Positions 44,856-54,240 are shown, counted from the stretch's first letter. The stretch is 64,000 nucleotides of DNA from Granulicoccus phenolivorans DSM 17626 = NBRC 107789 = JCM 15570 (GCF_000423085.1 NZ_AUHH01000010.1:62001-126000), one strand, 5' to 3'. Notes: a model not told the origin generated them from the letters alone. A program made the numbers and translations.

Positions 44856-45659
44856 TTAGCAGGAGGAACCGGTGGGCCCGGCAGCGACTGCGCGCTCGGC
44901 CACCGCAGGGTGGGCGGGGTGCCGGGTCGTCGCGAGCGGGCTCAGCTGGACCACTGCCGCCCCGCCGGCCGCCTGTTCGGCAGCGACCTCGGCGATCCGG
45001 CTCGGGGCCGCCCAGGCCGGGGGCAATCCGGCCAGGTCGACCACTTCCGCGGCAAGGTCGGTGACCAGGGCGGCGGGTACGCCGGGATCGAGGATCACCA
45101 CGTCGGCAGCGGCCAGCAGCGCCCGATCGGCCCCGACGAGCTCGCCGGCACGCGGATCGACCTCGATCCGCCGGACCCAGCCCCGGCCGGGCCGGACCCG
45201 ACGCAGCGACGGCGGCTGCTCGGCGAGAAAGTCGGCCAGCGCGTTGCGTACCCGCACCGAGCGCCGCGGATCGCCGGACTGGACGGCGATGCTGACCCGT
45301 CCGTCGGGCAGCTCCACCTGGGTGCGGGCGGGCACCGCGGCGGTGCCGTGCGCGGCCCGGGCGGCCTGGATGCACCAGATCCGGCGGTCCTCGCACGCCC
45401 GGGCCACCGCATCGTCGATGACCCCGGTCGCGGTGTGCACCAGCCAGGCACCGTCGGGATCGGTGTCGCGGAACTCGCGCCGCGACCAGGTGATCTCCCC
45501 GGCCGCGGCCAGTTCGGCCAGTTCGTCGCTCACCTGCGGCGCGACCACCCACACGTCCGCGCCGGCCTCGAGGAAGCCACGGACGCGGCGGGTGGCGACG
45601 CTGCCGCCCCCGACCGCGAGGACGCGTCGGCCGGCCAGGTCCAGGGTGAGCGGGAACAT
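44856..45659 (-). CDS. precorrin-2 dehydrogenase/sirohydrochlorin ferrochelatase-like protein
   Basis: This 267-residue protein corresponds to the N-terminal part of CysG. A Rossmann domain begins LDLAGRRVLAVGGGSVATRR, followed by the siroheme-synthase dimerisation region (VSIAVQSGDPRRSVRVRNALADFL). A degenerate C-terminal stretch of about 100 residues (ELVGADRALLAAADVVILD) looks like a truncated methyltransferase-like extension. It should convert precorrin-2 to sirohydrochlorin for the siroheme of the operon's sulfite reductase. The ATG overlaps the cysN stop by one base. Confidence 0.87.
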   Translation of the reverse strand: MFPLTLDLAGRRVLAVGGGSVATRRVRGFLEAGADVWVVAPQVSDELAELAAAGEITWSRREFRDTDPDGAWLVHTATGVIDDAVARACEDRRIWCIQAARAAHGTAAVPARTQVELPDGRVSIAVQSGDPRRSVRVRNALADFLAEQPPSLRRVRPGRGWVRRIEVDPRAGELVGADRALLAAADVVILDPGVPAALVTDLAAEVVDLAGLPPAWAAPSRIAEVAAEQAAGGAAVVQLSPLATTRHPAHPAVAERAVAAGPTGSSC

Positions 45660-46954
45660 CAGATCACCCAGTTGACCGGTTCGGGTTCCTCGACGGTGGT
45701 CGAGGCGACCATGCCGGCCGCCAGGGTGGCGGCGGACTGCGCATCGATCAGCAGGAAGGCTCCCAGCCGGCGCGAGGTGGCGTACGCCTCGGCGACGATC
45801 GGGGAGGCGACCTTGATCCGGACCCGGCCGATATCGTTCAGCGCGAGTTCGGTGGCCGGGGTGCCGCCGAGGGTGTCCAGATCCAGCCGGTTGCCGATCT
45901 CGGTCACCACGGCCTGCACGGTGTGCGAGGTGTGCTTGAGCAGGACGCGGGCACCCGGCTTGAGCGGCCGCTCGGCCAGCCAGCAGACGAAGGCGTCGAT
46001 CTCCCGGGTCGGCTCGGGGGCCGAATCCGCCGCGACGATCATGTCCCCGCGGGCCAGGTCGATGTCGTCGGTCAACCGCAGGCTGACCGATTGCGGCGCG
46101 AAGGCCACCTCCAGCGGACCGTCGGCGGTGTCGATGCCGGCGATGGTGGTCGGGCGGCCCGACGGTTCCACGCTGACCCGGTCCCCCACCCGGACCACGC
46201 CGGAGGCGATCTGGCCGGCGTAGCCGCGGTACTCCTGCAGCGCCGGATCGACCGCCGCCGCCTGCGGGCGCAGCACGTACTGCACCGGGAAGCGGAACTG
46301 TTCCTGGGTCGGGGAGTCGGCGTTCGGGATCTGCTCCAGCAGTTCCAGCAGCGCTGGCCCGGCGTAGAACGGGGTGTGCTCGGAGCGGGTCACCACGTTG
46401 TCCCCACGCAGCGCGGAGACCGGAATCGTGGTGACGTCGGTGAGCCCGAACCCGGCAGCCACCTCGCTGACCTGCTTCTGGACCCCGCGGATCGTGTCCG
46501 CGTCGAAGCCGACCAGGTCGATCTTGTTGATCGCCACGATCACGTGCGGCACGCGCAGCAGCGACGCCACGGCCAGGTGCCGCCGGGTCTGTTCGAGTAC
46601 GCCGTGGCGTACATCGACCAGCAGCACGATGACGTCGGCGGTCGAGGACCCGGTGACGGTGTTACGGGTGTACTGCACGTGCCCGGGGCAGTCGGCCAGG
46701 ATGAACGACCGGTTCGGGGTGGCGAAGTAGCGGTAGGCGACGTCGATGGTGATCCCCTGTTCCCGCTCGGCGCGCAGGCCGTCGGTGAGCAGGGCGAGGT
46801 CGGCGGCCTCCAGGCCACGGTCGGCGGAGACCCGCTCGACGGCCTCGAGTTGGTCGGCCATGATCGACTTGGTGTCGTGCAGCAGCCGGCCGACCAGGGT
46901 CGACTTGCCGTCGTCGACCGAGCCGGCGGTTGCCAGGCGCAGCAGCGTGCTCAT
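45659..46954 (-). CDS. cysN: sulfate adenylyltransferase large subunit CysN
   Basis: The protein has about 431 residues and is the GTPase subunit of ATP sulfurylase. It has the P-loop GSVDDGKST (11-19), the EREQGITIDVAY switch region, DCPGH and NKIDLV, followed by two beta-barrel domains. The length shows it lacks a fused APS kinase (CysC). ATG at 46954 overlaps the cysD stop as TGATG. With CysD it forms adenosine-5'-phosphosulfate from sulfate and ATP. Confidence 0.94.
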   Translation of the reverse strand: MSTLLRLATAGSVDDGKSTLVGRLLHDTKSIMADQLEAVERVSADRGLEAADLALLTDGLRAEREQGITIDVAYRYFATPNRSFILADCPGHVQYTRNTVTGSSTADVIVLLVDVRHGVLEQTRRHLAVASLLRVPHVIVAINKIDLVGFDADTIRGVQKQVSEVAAGFGLTDVTTIPVSALRGDNVVTRSEHTPFYAGPALLELLEQIPNADSPTQEQFRFPVQYVLRPQAAAVDPALQEYRGYAGQIASGVVRVGDRVSVEPSGRPTTIAGIDTADGPLEVAFAPQSVSLRLTDDIDLARGDMIVAADSAPEPTREIDAFVCWLAERPLKPGARVLLKHTSHTVQAVVTEIGNRLDLDTLGGTPATELALNDIGRVRIKVASPIVAEAYATSRRLGAFLLIDAQSAATLAAGMVASTTVEEPEPVNWVI

Positions 46955-47943
46955 CAGAAGTACCCTTCCTTCTTGCGGTCTTCCATGGCCGCCTCGGTCA
47001 TCCGGTCGTCGGCCCGGGTGGCGCCGCGCTCGGTAATGGTGCTCGCGGCGACCTCGGCCACCACGTCGTTGACATCCTTGGCGATCGACTCGACCGCGCC
47101 GGTGCAGGACATGTCGCCCACGGTGCGGTAGCGGACCTCCTTGACCACGACCTCGGCATCCTTCGGGTCGGTGTACGGACCCACGGCCAGCCACATCCCG
47201 TCGCGCTCGAAGACCTCGCGCCGGTGGGAGTAGTACAGGCTCGGCAGCTCGATCCCCTCGCGGGCGATGTAGCGCCAGATGTCGAGTTCGGTCCAGTTGC
47301 TCAGCGGGAACACCCGGACGTGCTCCCCGGCCCGGTGCCGCGGGTTGTACAGGTTCCACAGCTCCGGGCGCTGGTTGCGCGGATCCCACTGCCCGAACTC
47401 ATCGCGCAGCGAGACCACGCGCTCCTTGGCGCGGGCCTTCTCCTCATCGCGGCGGCCACCGCCGTAGACGGCATCGAAGCCGTGGTGGGAGATGGCGTCC
47501 AGCAGCGGCATGGTCTGCAGCGGATTGCGGGTCCCGTCGGGACGCTCGCTGAGCCGGCCGTCGTCGATGTAGTCCTGGACCGACGCCACGACCAGGCGCA
47601 GCCCGAACTTCTCCACGGTCCGGTCGCGGTACTCGATGACCTCGGGGAAGTTGTGGCCGGTGTCGACGTGCATCACCGGGAACGGCACCGGGGCCGGCCA
47701 GAAGGCCTTGCGGGCCAGGTGCAGCATCACCACCGAGTCCTTGCCGCCGGAGAACAGCAGCACCGGCCGCTCGAGTTCGGCGGTCACCTCGCGGAAGATG
47801 TGGATGGACTCGCTCTCCAGCGCGTCGAGCTGGCTCAGCTCGTACTCACCGACGGTGTCGTTGAGCAGGTCGGCGGCCTCGATGTTCAGGTCGTTCACAG
47901 TCTCATTGCTCACAGTCTGATTGCCTCGGATCTGGATACTCAC
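46954..47943 (-). CDS. cysD: sulfate adenylyltransferase small subunit CysD
   Basis: The protein has about 329 residues of the PP-loop ATP pyrophosphatase family, with SGGKDS at about 65-70 and the conserved MHVDTGHNFPEVIEYRD and GGRRDEEKARAKER segments. It forms APS with CysN. GTG at 47943 overlaps the cysH stop as GTGA; in-frame GTG codons 30 to 45 bp further in are alternatives, because family similarity starts near residue 20. Confidence 0.93.
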   Translation of the reverse strand: MSIQIRGNQTVSNETVNDLNIEAADLLNDTVGEYELSQLDALESESIHIFREVTAELERPVLLFSGGKDSVVMLHLARKAFWPAPVPFPVMHVDTGHNFPEVIEYRDRTVEKFGLRLVVASVQDYIDDGRLSERPDGTRNPLQTMPLLDAISHHGFDAVYGGGRRDEEKARAKERVVSLRDEFGQWDPRNQRPELWNLYNPRHRAGEHVRVFPLSNWTELDIWRYIAREGIELPSLYYSHRREVFERDGMWLAVGPYTDPKDAEVVVKEVRYRTVGDMSCTGAVESIAKDVNDVVAEVAASTITERGATRADDRMTEAAMEDRKKEGYF

Positions 47944-48671
47944 AGGTGGATCCCGCATTCGGTCTTGTTCAGTCCGGCCCAGCGGCCCGCGCGGGGGTCC
48001 TCGCCGGGGGCGACCCGGCGGGTGCACGGCTCGCAGCCGATCGACGGGTAGCCGTCGGCCAGCAGCGGGTTGATCGGCACCTGGTGGTCGGTGGCGTACT
48101 CGAGCAGGTCGTCGAAGCTCCACGGCGCGATCGGGTTGATCTTGACCATCTGGTGGGTCTTGTCCCACTCGACGAGCTGGGCGTTGGCGCGCAGCGCGTT
48201 GTCCTCGCGGCGTACGCCGGTGACCCACGCCTCGTAGCCGGCCAGCTCCCGGTTCAGCGGCTCGACCTTGCGCATCGCGCAGCACTGGGTCGGGTTGCGG
48301 TCGTGCAGCTTCGCGCCGTACTCCGCATCCTGCTCGGCAACGGTGAGTTGCGGCAGCACGTTGATCACGTTGACCGGCATCGTCTCGGCGACCTCGTCGC
48401 GGGTCCCGATGGTCTCGATGAAGTGGTAGCCGGTCTCCAGGAAGAGCACGTCGACATCGGGCACGGTCTGGGAGACCAGATGCGGCAGGACGGTGTCGCC
48501 GGCCATCGAGCAGGCGACCGCCAGCGACTTGCCGAAGGTCTCGCCGGCCCAGGCCAGCACCTCCTCGGCGGTGGCGTCGGCGAAGCGTTCGGAGGCCTCG
48601 GCCGCCAGTTGTTCCAGTTCCTCGGGGGTACGCGTCCGCCCGGGACCGTGACTGACCAGTGGGGTACTCAC
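47940..48671 (-). CDS. cysH: assimilatory APS reductase CysH
   Basis: The protein has about 243 residues. It reduces adenylyl sulfate to sulfite with thioredoxin. The paired cysteines QCCAMRK and GCEPCT are the [4Fe-4S] ligands that mark APS (not PAPS) reductases, and the C-terminal KTECGIHL carries the catalytic Cys. This agrees with the absence of a CysC kinase in the operon. GTG at 48671 overlaps the sulfite reductase stop as GTGA. Confidence 0.94.
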   Translation of the reverse strand: MSTPLVSHGPGRTRTPEELEQLAAEASERFADATAEEVLAWAGETFGKSLAVACSMAGDTVLPHLVSQTVPDVDVLFLETGYHFIETIGTRDEVAETMPVNVINVLPQLTVAEQDAEYGAKLHDRNPTQCCAMRKVEPLNRELAGYEAWVTGVRREDNALRANAQLVEWDKTHQMVKINPIAPWSFDDLLEYATDHQVPINPLLADGYPSIGCEPCTRRVAPGEDPRAGRWAGLNKTECGIHL

Positions 48672-50383
48672 TTGAGATCGTCCTCCTCGGCCCGCGCGAC
48701 CCACTCGGAGAAGGTCTCCGGGTTGCCGGCGGCGTTGTTGCTGCGCTGATCCAGGAAAGTGCGGGTGACCCGCTCCACGTACTCGGGCAGGTCGTCCGCG
48801 GTCACCTTGAGGCCACGCACGGTCCGGCCCAGGCCGGCCTCCGCGCGGTCCCGGGAGGCCAAACCGCCGCCCAGGTGCACCTGGAAGCCGAACTCGCCGC
48901 CCACGAGCTGACCCTTCAGGCCGATGTCGGCCACCTGGATCCGGGCGCAGGAGTTGGGGCAGCCGTTGATGTTCAGCGAGATCGGCGGCTCGATCGCGAC
49001 CCCGTCCAGGCGCTGCTCGAGTTCATCGACCGTACGCGCGGCCAGCCCCTTGGTCTCCACGAAGGCCAACTTGCAGTACTCGATGCCGGTGCAGGCCATC
49101 GTGGCGCGACGGAACGGGCTGGGATTGGCCTGCAGGCCGAGCTCCCCCAGTTCCCGGACCAACGAGTCGACCGCGGCCTCGTCCACGTCCAGCACCAGGA
49201 TCTTCTGATGCGGCGTCAGCGCCACCCGCTTGGAGCCGGCCGCCTCGGCGTGTTCGGCCACCTGGAACAGCACATCGCCGCTGACCCGGCCGACAGTCGG
49301 CGCGAACCCGACGTACTTGCGGCCGTCCTTCTGGTCATGGATGCCGACGTGGTCGTACGGGCCGGCGCTCGGGTCCGGGGTCGCGGCGGGACCGTCGGGC
49401 AGCTTGCGGCCGAGGTACTCGTCCTCCAGGACCTGACGGAACTTGTCGACCCCCCATTCGGCGAGCAGGAACTTGAGCCGGGCCTTGGTGCGCTGCTTGC
49501 GGAAGCCGTAATCGCGGAAGATCGAGATGACGCCTTCCCAGACGTCGGCGGCGTCGGCCTCGGAGACGAAGACGCCGATCCGCTCGGCCAGCCGCGGGGT
49601 GGTGGACAGTCCCCCGCCGACCCACAGGTCGTAGCCGGGGCCCAGGTCGGGGTGGCGGACGCCGACCAGGGAGATGTCGTTGATCTCGTGCACGACATCG
49701 AGGCTGGGGTGACCGGTGATCGCGGTCTTGAACTTGCGCGGCAGGTTGGAGTACTTGGGGTTGCCCAGGAAGCGTCGCTTGATCTCATCGGCCACCGGGG
49801 CGGTGTCGATGATTTCGTTGGCCGCCACGCCGGCGACCGGGCTGCCGAGGAAGCCGCGCGGGGTATCGCCACAGGCCTCGACCGAGTCCAGCCCGACTTC
49901 ATCGAGCCGGCGCCAGATTTCGGGCACGTTCTCGATCTCGACCCAGTGCAGCTGAATGTTCTGCCGGTCGGTGATGTCGGCGGTGCCACGGGCGAAGTCG
50001 CGGGAGATGCCGGCGATCGCGCGGACCTGTTCGGTGGTCAGGATCCGGCCGTCGATCCGGATCCGCATCATGAAGTACTTGTCCGACAGCGCGTCCGCGG
50101 CCAGCTTCGAGGTCTGCTGGGCGTCGATGCCCTGCTTGCGCTGGGTGTAGAGCCCCCACCAGCGCATCCGGCCATGCAGATCGTCCGACGGGATCGAATC
50201 GATTCCCTGCTTGCTGTAGGTATCGATGATCCGCTGGCGGACGTTCAGCCCGTCGTCGGCCTGCTTGAACTCCTCATTGCCGTTCAGCGGGGCGCGACCA
50301 TCCACGGCCCACTGGCCGCGGGAGGCAGGCTTCTTGACCGCAGTGGCGGTCTTCGCAGCAATCGTCTCATCCGTGGTGGTCAT
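48668..50383 (-). CDS. sir: ferredoxin-dependent sulfite reductase
   Basis: This 571-residue siroheme/[4Fe-4S] reductase makes sulfide from sulfite with six electrons from ferredoxin. The cluster ligands are CTGIEYC (Cys 431, 437) and NGCPNSC (Cys 475, 479). Tyr 79 (WWGLYTQR) and Cys 171 (VEACGDTPRG) stand 92 residues apart. That is the same spacing as the Tyr69-Cys161 pair that is cross-linked beside the siroheme in Mycobacterium tuberculosis NirA, so the same modification is likely. The ATG follows GAGGAATGC. It is the first gene of the sulfate-assimilation operon. Confidence 0.93.
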   Translation of the reverse strand: MTTTDETIAAKTATAVKKPASRGQWAVDGRAPLNGNEEFKQADDGLNVRQRIIDTYSKQGIDSIPSDDLHGRMRWWGLYTQRKQGIDAQQTSKLAADALSDKYFMMRIRIDGRILTTEQVRAIAGISRDFARGTADITDRQNIQLHWVEIENVPEIWRRLDEVGLDSVEACGDTPRGFLGSPVAGVAANEIIDTAPVADEIKRRFLGNPKYSNLPRKFKTAITGHPSLDVVHEINDISLVGVRHPDLGPGYDLWVGGGLSTTPRLAERIGVFVSEADAADVWEGVISIFRDYGFRKQRTKARLKFLLAEWGVDKFRQVLEDEYLGRKLPDGPAATPDPSAGPYDHVGIHDQKDGRKYVGFAPTVGRVSGDVLFQVAEHAEAAGSKRVALTPHQKILVLDVDEAAVDSLVRELGELGLQANPSPFRRATMACTGIEYCKLAFVETKGLAARTVDELEQRLDGVAIEPPISLNINGCPNSCARIQVADIGLKGQLVGGEFGFQVHLGGGLASRDRAEAGLGRTVRGLKVTADDLPEYVERVTRTFLDQRSNNAAGNPETFSEWVARAEEDDLK

Positions 50384-50412
50384 GCATTCCTCAGCTTGAA
50401 GCGTGATGGGCA

Positions 50413-50459
50413 GTGCCGGTCCGGCACCTCATAGGGAACCATAATGGATCCATAGTCAA
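50413..50459 (-). promoter_or_regulatory. candidate promoter and operators of the sulfate operon
   Basis: On the minus strand TTGACT (50459-50454) could be a -35 box, with TATGAG or CTATGA about 19 to 20 bases on as a weak -10. The spacer contains the palindrome ATGGATCCAT (50444-50453), and further downstream lies the perfect inverted repeat GTGCCGG-T-CCGGCAC (50413-50427), 30 bp before the reductase start. Either could bind a sulfur regulator; none is encoded nearby. Confidence 0.45.
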
Positions 50460-50594
50460 GAGTTCTAATCGTGTCCACCGAATGGGATCATTTGTTTTCC
50501 TTCTGTCCCACGGAACGTGCTACCGGCGTACTGCCGCATGGGGAGATCGCAGGGAGTACGCGGGGCGACTTAGCCGCCCGTCTAGGCTGGGTCC

Positions 50595-52388
50595 ATGGAT
50601 CCCCTCGCCGCATTCGATCCCATCGCCAAACTCAAGGCCCGCTTCGACCCCAGAGCCCAGCGACCGATCGTGCTCGAGATCGACCTGAATCACGGTCTGC
50701 TCTCCGCCGCTCCCGACCATCCCGTAGCCGCCTGGAAGGCCCGCTCGGCACCGGCCATGAAGGCCGTCCGGGACGCCCTGCGGGCCGGCGTCGACGACGA
50801 CCGGGTCAGCGGCCTGGTCGTCCACGTCGGCAACTGCCCGCTGGACACCGCCCAGATCGACGAACTCGGGATCGAGTTGCGCCGCTTCGGCGACCGCAAG
50901 CCGGTGATCGCCTGGACCGAGTCCTTCGGCGAGTTGACCAATGCGCTGCTGGGCTACCGATTGGCCAGCTACGCCGACGAGATCTGGATGCAGCCCTCGG
51001 GCAGCCTGGGGATCAACGGCGTCCATCTGGAGATCACCCTGCTGCGCGGCGGCCTGGACAAGCTCGGGGTGACCCCGGAGTTCGCCCAGCGCCAGGAGTA
51101 CAAGTCCGCCGGGGAGCAGTTCACCGCGCACGAGGTGAGTGCGGCCAACCGGGAGATGATGCAGCGCATCGCCGACTCGATCCTCGAGGACACCATCGCC
51201 CGGATCGCCGAGGCCCGCAAGATCGACGCCGAGACCGTACGCGGCCTGGTCGCGGAGTCGCCGCTGACCGCCGAGCGGGCCCGCGAGGCCGGCCTGATCG
51301 ATCGGATCGGTTACCGCGACGAGGTGTACGCCAGCCTCCGGGCCCGCTTCGGTGACACCCCCGGGGACGACACCTCCGGGACCGGGACAGACCCGACCGC
51401 AAGCCCCGACCCCAAGGCCGAGGACCCGATCCAACTGCGCTACGCCCACCGCTACGACAAGGGCGCCGGCATGGTCGGTCAGCTGATGCAGCTCAAGCAG
51501 GCCGCGATCGGCGTGGTCAGCATCAAGGGTGGCATCGTCACCGGCTTCAGCAGCGCCGGTCTGGGCGGCACCACGGCCGGCTCGGACACCATCACCGCCC
51601 ACCTGAGGGCGGCCGCCGATGACGACCGGATCAAGGCGGTCGTGCTGCGTGTGGACTCCCCCGGCGGGTCCTATGTGGCCTCCGACGCGATCCGGCGCGA
51701 GGTGCAGCAACTGGGCCGGATCAAGCCGGTGATCGCCTCGATGGGATCGGTCGCCGCCTCCGGTGGCTACTTCGCCGCAATGGGGGCGGACAAGGTCATC
51801 GCCAATCCGCTCACCCTCACCGGTTCGATCGGTGTGGTGGCCGGCAAGTTCGTCACCGACGGCCTGACCCGGAAGCTGGGTCTGGTCCGCGAATCGGTGA
51901 ATGCCGGGGAACGCGCCGACATGCTCGCCGGCCTGACCGGGTTCACCGAGGAGCAGTGGCAGGCGCTCAACGCCTGGCTCGATCAGGTGTACGCCGACTT
52001 CACCGCCAAGGCCGCCGCCGACCGCGGCCTCCAGTTGGAGGTCCTCGAACCGCTGGCCCGCGGCCGGGTCTGGACCGGAGCCGACGCGCGGGAGCGTGGG
52101 CTGGTCGACGATCTCGGGGGGATGGCCCACGCGGTCCGGCTCGCGGCCGAGGCCGCCGAGGTGGATCCGGACCGGACCCCGGTCCGCGCCGTTCCGACGC
52201 TGCCCTGGCTGGGCCAGGTGATCCCGGCGGAGTCCTCGCAGTCGCATCCCGATCTCAACACCGGGGTGTTCGACGGCCCGATCAGCCTGAGCGATCCGGA
52301 GTCGCTGCTTGCCCTGGCCGCGCGCCGGCTCGGGGTCGCGGTGCCGCACGGCGTCCTGGAACTGCCCTGGTCGATCCGGATTCGCTGA
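50595..52388 (+). CDS. sppA: signal peptide peptidase SppA (S49 family)
   Basis: The 597-residue protein has two tandem S49 domains, like the long (protease IV) form of SppA. The catalytic lysine is in QEYKSAGE (Lys 170, N-terminal half) and the serine in GSVAASGGYF (Ser 389, C-terminal half), the usual inter-domain dyad. A low-complexity Asp/Thr/Pro linker lies at about 254-278. No N-terminal membrane anchor is visible, unlike E. coli SppA. It probably degrades cleaved signal peptides or membrane-associated peptides. Confidence 0.9.
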   Translation: MDPLAAFDPIAKLKARFDPRAQRPIVLEIDLNHGLLSAAPDHPVAAWKARSAPAMKAVRDALRAGVDDDRVSGLVVHVGNCPLDTAQIDELGIELRRFGDRKPVIAWTESFGELTNALLGYRLASYADEIWMQPSGSLGINGVHLEITLLRGGLDKLGVTPEFAQRQEYKSAGEQFTAHEVSAANREMMQRIADSILEDTIARIAEARKIDAETVRGLVAESPLTAERAREAGLIDRIGYRDEVYASLRARFGDTPGDDTSGTGTDPTASPDPKAEDPIQLRYAHRYDKGAGMVGQLMQLKQAAIGVVSIKGGIVTGFSSAGLGGTTAGSDTITAHLRAAADDDRIKAVVLRVDSPGGSYVASDAIRREVQQLGRIKPVIASMGSVAASGGYFAAMGADKVIANPLTLTGSIGVVAGKFVTDGLTRKLGLVRESVNAGERADMLAGLTGFTEEQWQALNAWLDQVYADFTAKAAADRGLQLEVLEPLARGRVWTGADARERGLVDDLGGMAHAVRLAAEAAEVDPDRTPVRAVPTLPWLGQVIPAESSQSHPDLNTGVFDGPISLSDPESLLALAARRLGVAVPHGVLELPWSIRIR

Positions 52389-52423
52389 ACGCTGCGGACC
52401 CGGACCCGCGTACGGTGGCCGGC

Positions 52424-52918
52424 ATGGCTTCGGACAACCTGCCGGCCGGCTTCCGGCTGCCCCTGGATACGATCGCCGACTTCCGGCTCTACACCTTCCT
52501 GGACGAGCCGCAGCGTACCGCTGAGGCGCTGCCCAACTGGCCCCGGACCCATGCCGCTTTCCCGTGGGTGGTCGGGTACAGCCGCTTCGGTGATTTCTTC
52601 CTGCAGAACCCGGATGCCGGGAAGTTCCTGGTCGTCTACCCGATGCGGGGCGGCGGCAGCAAGGGCTACGACGCCAGGGACCTGACCGAGTTCCGGGAAA
52701 CCGTGCTGGACACCTTCGACTTCCACCTGTTTGCCTTCCCGACCATGGCGTTCGTGCAGGAGGTCATCGCCCGGGTCGGCCCGATCCCCGAGCAGGCGGT
52801 CTATATCCCGACCCCGTATCCGATGCTCGGCGGCTCGGGCGAACCGTCGACCTACTCCGCCGGCGACGTCTGGGTGTTCCTCGACATCGTCGGCCAACTG
52901 CTGCGGCAGGCCTCCTGA
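52424..52918 (+). CDS. DUF1851-type (T6SS immunity Tdi1-like) protein
   Basis: This protein has about 164 residues. The central VVGYSRFGDFFLQNPDAGKF, with a later GPIPEQAVYIPTPYPMLGG and a hydrophobic C-terminal helix (VWVFLDIVGQLL), matches the pattern of the DUF1851/Tdi1 C-terminal domain. That domain is found in immunity proteins but is also widespread as single genes in actinobacteria. No toxin gene lies beside it. ATG at 52424 is 35 bp after sppA. The family call is from pattern memory and the function is unknown. Confidence 0.6.
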   Translation: MASDNLPAGFRLPLDTIADFRLYTFLDEPQRTAEALPNWPRTHAAFPWVVGYSRFGDFFLQNPDAGKFLVVYPMRGGGSKGYDARDLTEFRETVLDTFDFHLFAFPTMAFVQEVIARVGPIPEQAVYIPTPYPMLGGSGEPSTYSAGDVWVFLDIVGQLLRQAS

Positions 52919-53224
52919 GGAATCGGGTGTCCTGAGGAGTCTTCGAACAACCCGCCGAGAACCTCTGGCACTTTCCCGGCCCGGTGCTCTATCCTTTCGG
53001 AGGACTCGCCCGAGAAGACGCGGCCATCGCCGTGACCCGGGCCTGCCGGCAGAACACCGTGCCGGACCCGAAGTCCCGCCGGACGGCGGCCCGTATCCGC
53101 GGCCGCACCGGCTCCCCTTGCTGAACCCCACACTGTTGCTCACCAGTTCTTTGATCATCGACAGTAGGGTTCACCACACCAGTTCAGGCAGCATCGGCTG
53201 CCCGCAACCACAGGAAGATTCGTC
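52919..53224. other. gene-free stretch before the CitE-like gene
   Basis: This 306-bp interval is GC-rich in its middle part, with several short inverted CCGG-type repeats. It becomes less GC-rich over the last 100 bp, where the promoter of the lyase gene probably lies. No open frame with a ribosome site and no known RNA motif was recognised. Confidence 0.4.
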
Positions 53225-54124
53225 ATGACCACTGCGGAGCAGATTCGCTCAGACATCAAGATCGGCCCGGAGCTCGCTCGTTCCTGGCTGCTTGTCAACG
53301 CCATGCAGACCGACCGGTTCACCGGTGCCATGGACAGCGCTGCCGACGTAGTCATCATCGACATCGAGGACGCCGTCGCGCCCAAGCACAAGGCCACTGC
53401 CCGCGATCACGCGGTGGACTTCCTGACCACCGGGGCCGAGGCGTGGGTCCGGGTGAACGGGTTCGGCACCGAATGGTGGGAGCAGGACCTCAAGCAGCTG
53501 TCCCGATTCCCGAACCTGCAGGGCGTCATGCTCGCCATGGTGGATTCTCCCGAGCATGTGATGAAGACCAATGCCCTGCTTGCCCCGCACCAGAAGATCG
53601 TCGCCCTGGTCGAAACCGCTCGCGGGGTGCAGAACCTGAAGCACATCGCCGAATCCCGCGCGACGTTCCGGCTGGCGTTCGGCCTGGGTGATTTCCGCCG
53701 CGACACCGGTTTCGCCGATGATCCGATGGCGCTGGCGTACACCCGCTCGCAGTTCACCATTGCCGCCCGCAGTGCCGGACTGCCCGGTCCGATCGACGGC
53801 CCGGCGGTCGGCGCCCTGGGGGTCAAACTGGCCGACGCGGCCGGGGTGACCAGCCAGTTCGGGATGACCGGCAAGATCTGCCTGATGCCGGAGCAGACCG
53901 CGACGGTCAATGAGATCCTCTCCCCTTCGGTGGAGGACATGTCGTGGGCGCTGGACTTCCTGGCCGAGTTCGAGGTCGAGGGCGGGGAGATCCGCAACGG
54001 CTCGGATCTGCCGCGGTTGGCGCGGGCCCGGAAGATCCTGGATCTGGCCGGGGCCTTCGGCCTGCGCCCGCCGGAGGGGTACGACGTGTACAACACCGCC
54101 CCCACCGACACCTACCACTGCTGA
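53225..54124 (+). CDS. CitE-like HpcH/HpaI-family lyase
   Basis: This 299-residue TIM-barrel protein is of the HpcH/HpaI aldolase-citrate lyase beta family. The metal/substrate segments are SAADVVIIDIEDAVAPKHK (about 38-56) and VALVETARGVQN, with a FRLAFGLGDFRRD loop and a C-terminal MTGKICLMPEQ. AGGAAG precedes ATG 53225. Relatives cleave malyl-, citramalyl- or other 3-hydroxyacyl-CoA esters or oxaloacetate. It lacks lyase alpha/gamma partners, so a stand-alone CoA-ester lyase is likely. It lies outside the operator-defined regulon. Confidence 0.87.
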   Translation: MTTAEQIRSDIKIGPELARSWLLVNAMQTDRFTGAMDSAADVVIIDIEDAVAPKHKATARDHAVDFLTTGAEAWVRVNGFGTEWWEQDLKQLSRFPNLQGVMLAMVDSPEHVMKTNALLAPHQKIVALVETARGVQNLKHIAESRATFRLAFGLGDFRRDTGFADDPMALAYTRSQFTIAARSAGLPGPIDGPAVGALGVKLADAAGVTSQFGMTGKICLMPEQTATVNEILSPSVEDMSWALDFLAEFEVEGGEIRNGSDLPRLARARKILDLAGAFGLRPPEGYDVYNTAPTDTYHC

Positions 54125-54142
54125 TCGACCGGTAAGCCCGCA

Positions 54143-54174
54143 GCCCCGGCGACCCGACCACGGGCCGCCGGGGC
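54143..54174 (+). terminator. hairpin after the CitE-like gene
   Basis: GCCCCGGC..CCCG pairs with CGGG..GCCGGGGC around ACCA, starting 18 bases past the lyase stop. It is a strong GC stem without a T tract. Confidence 0.55.
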
Positions 54175-54240
54175 GGTGCGCCCGCCACCTGGTCGCACAC
54201 CCGGCCGACCGGCCGCAGTCAGCGGTTCTGCTCGCACCTA

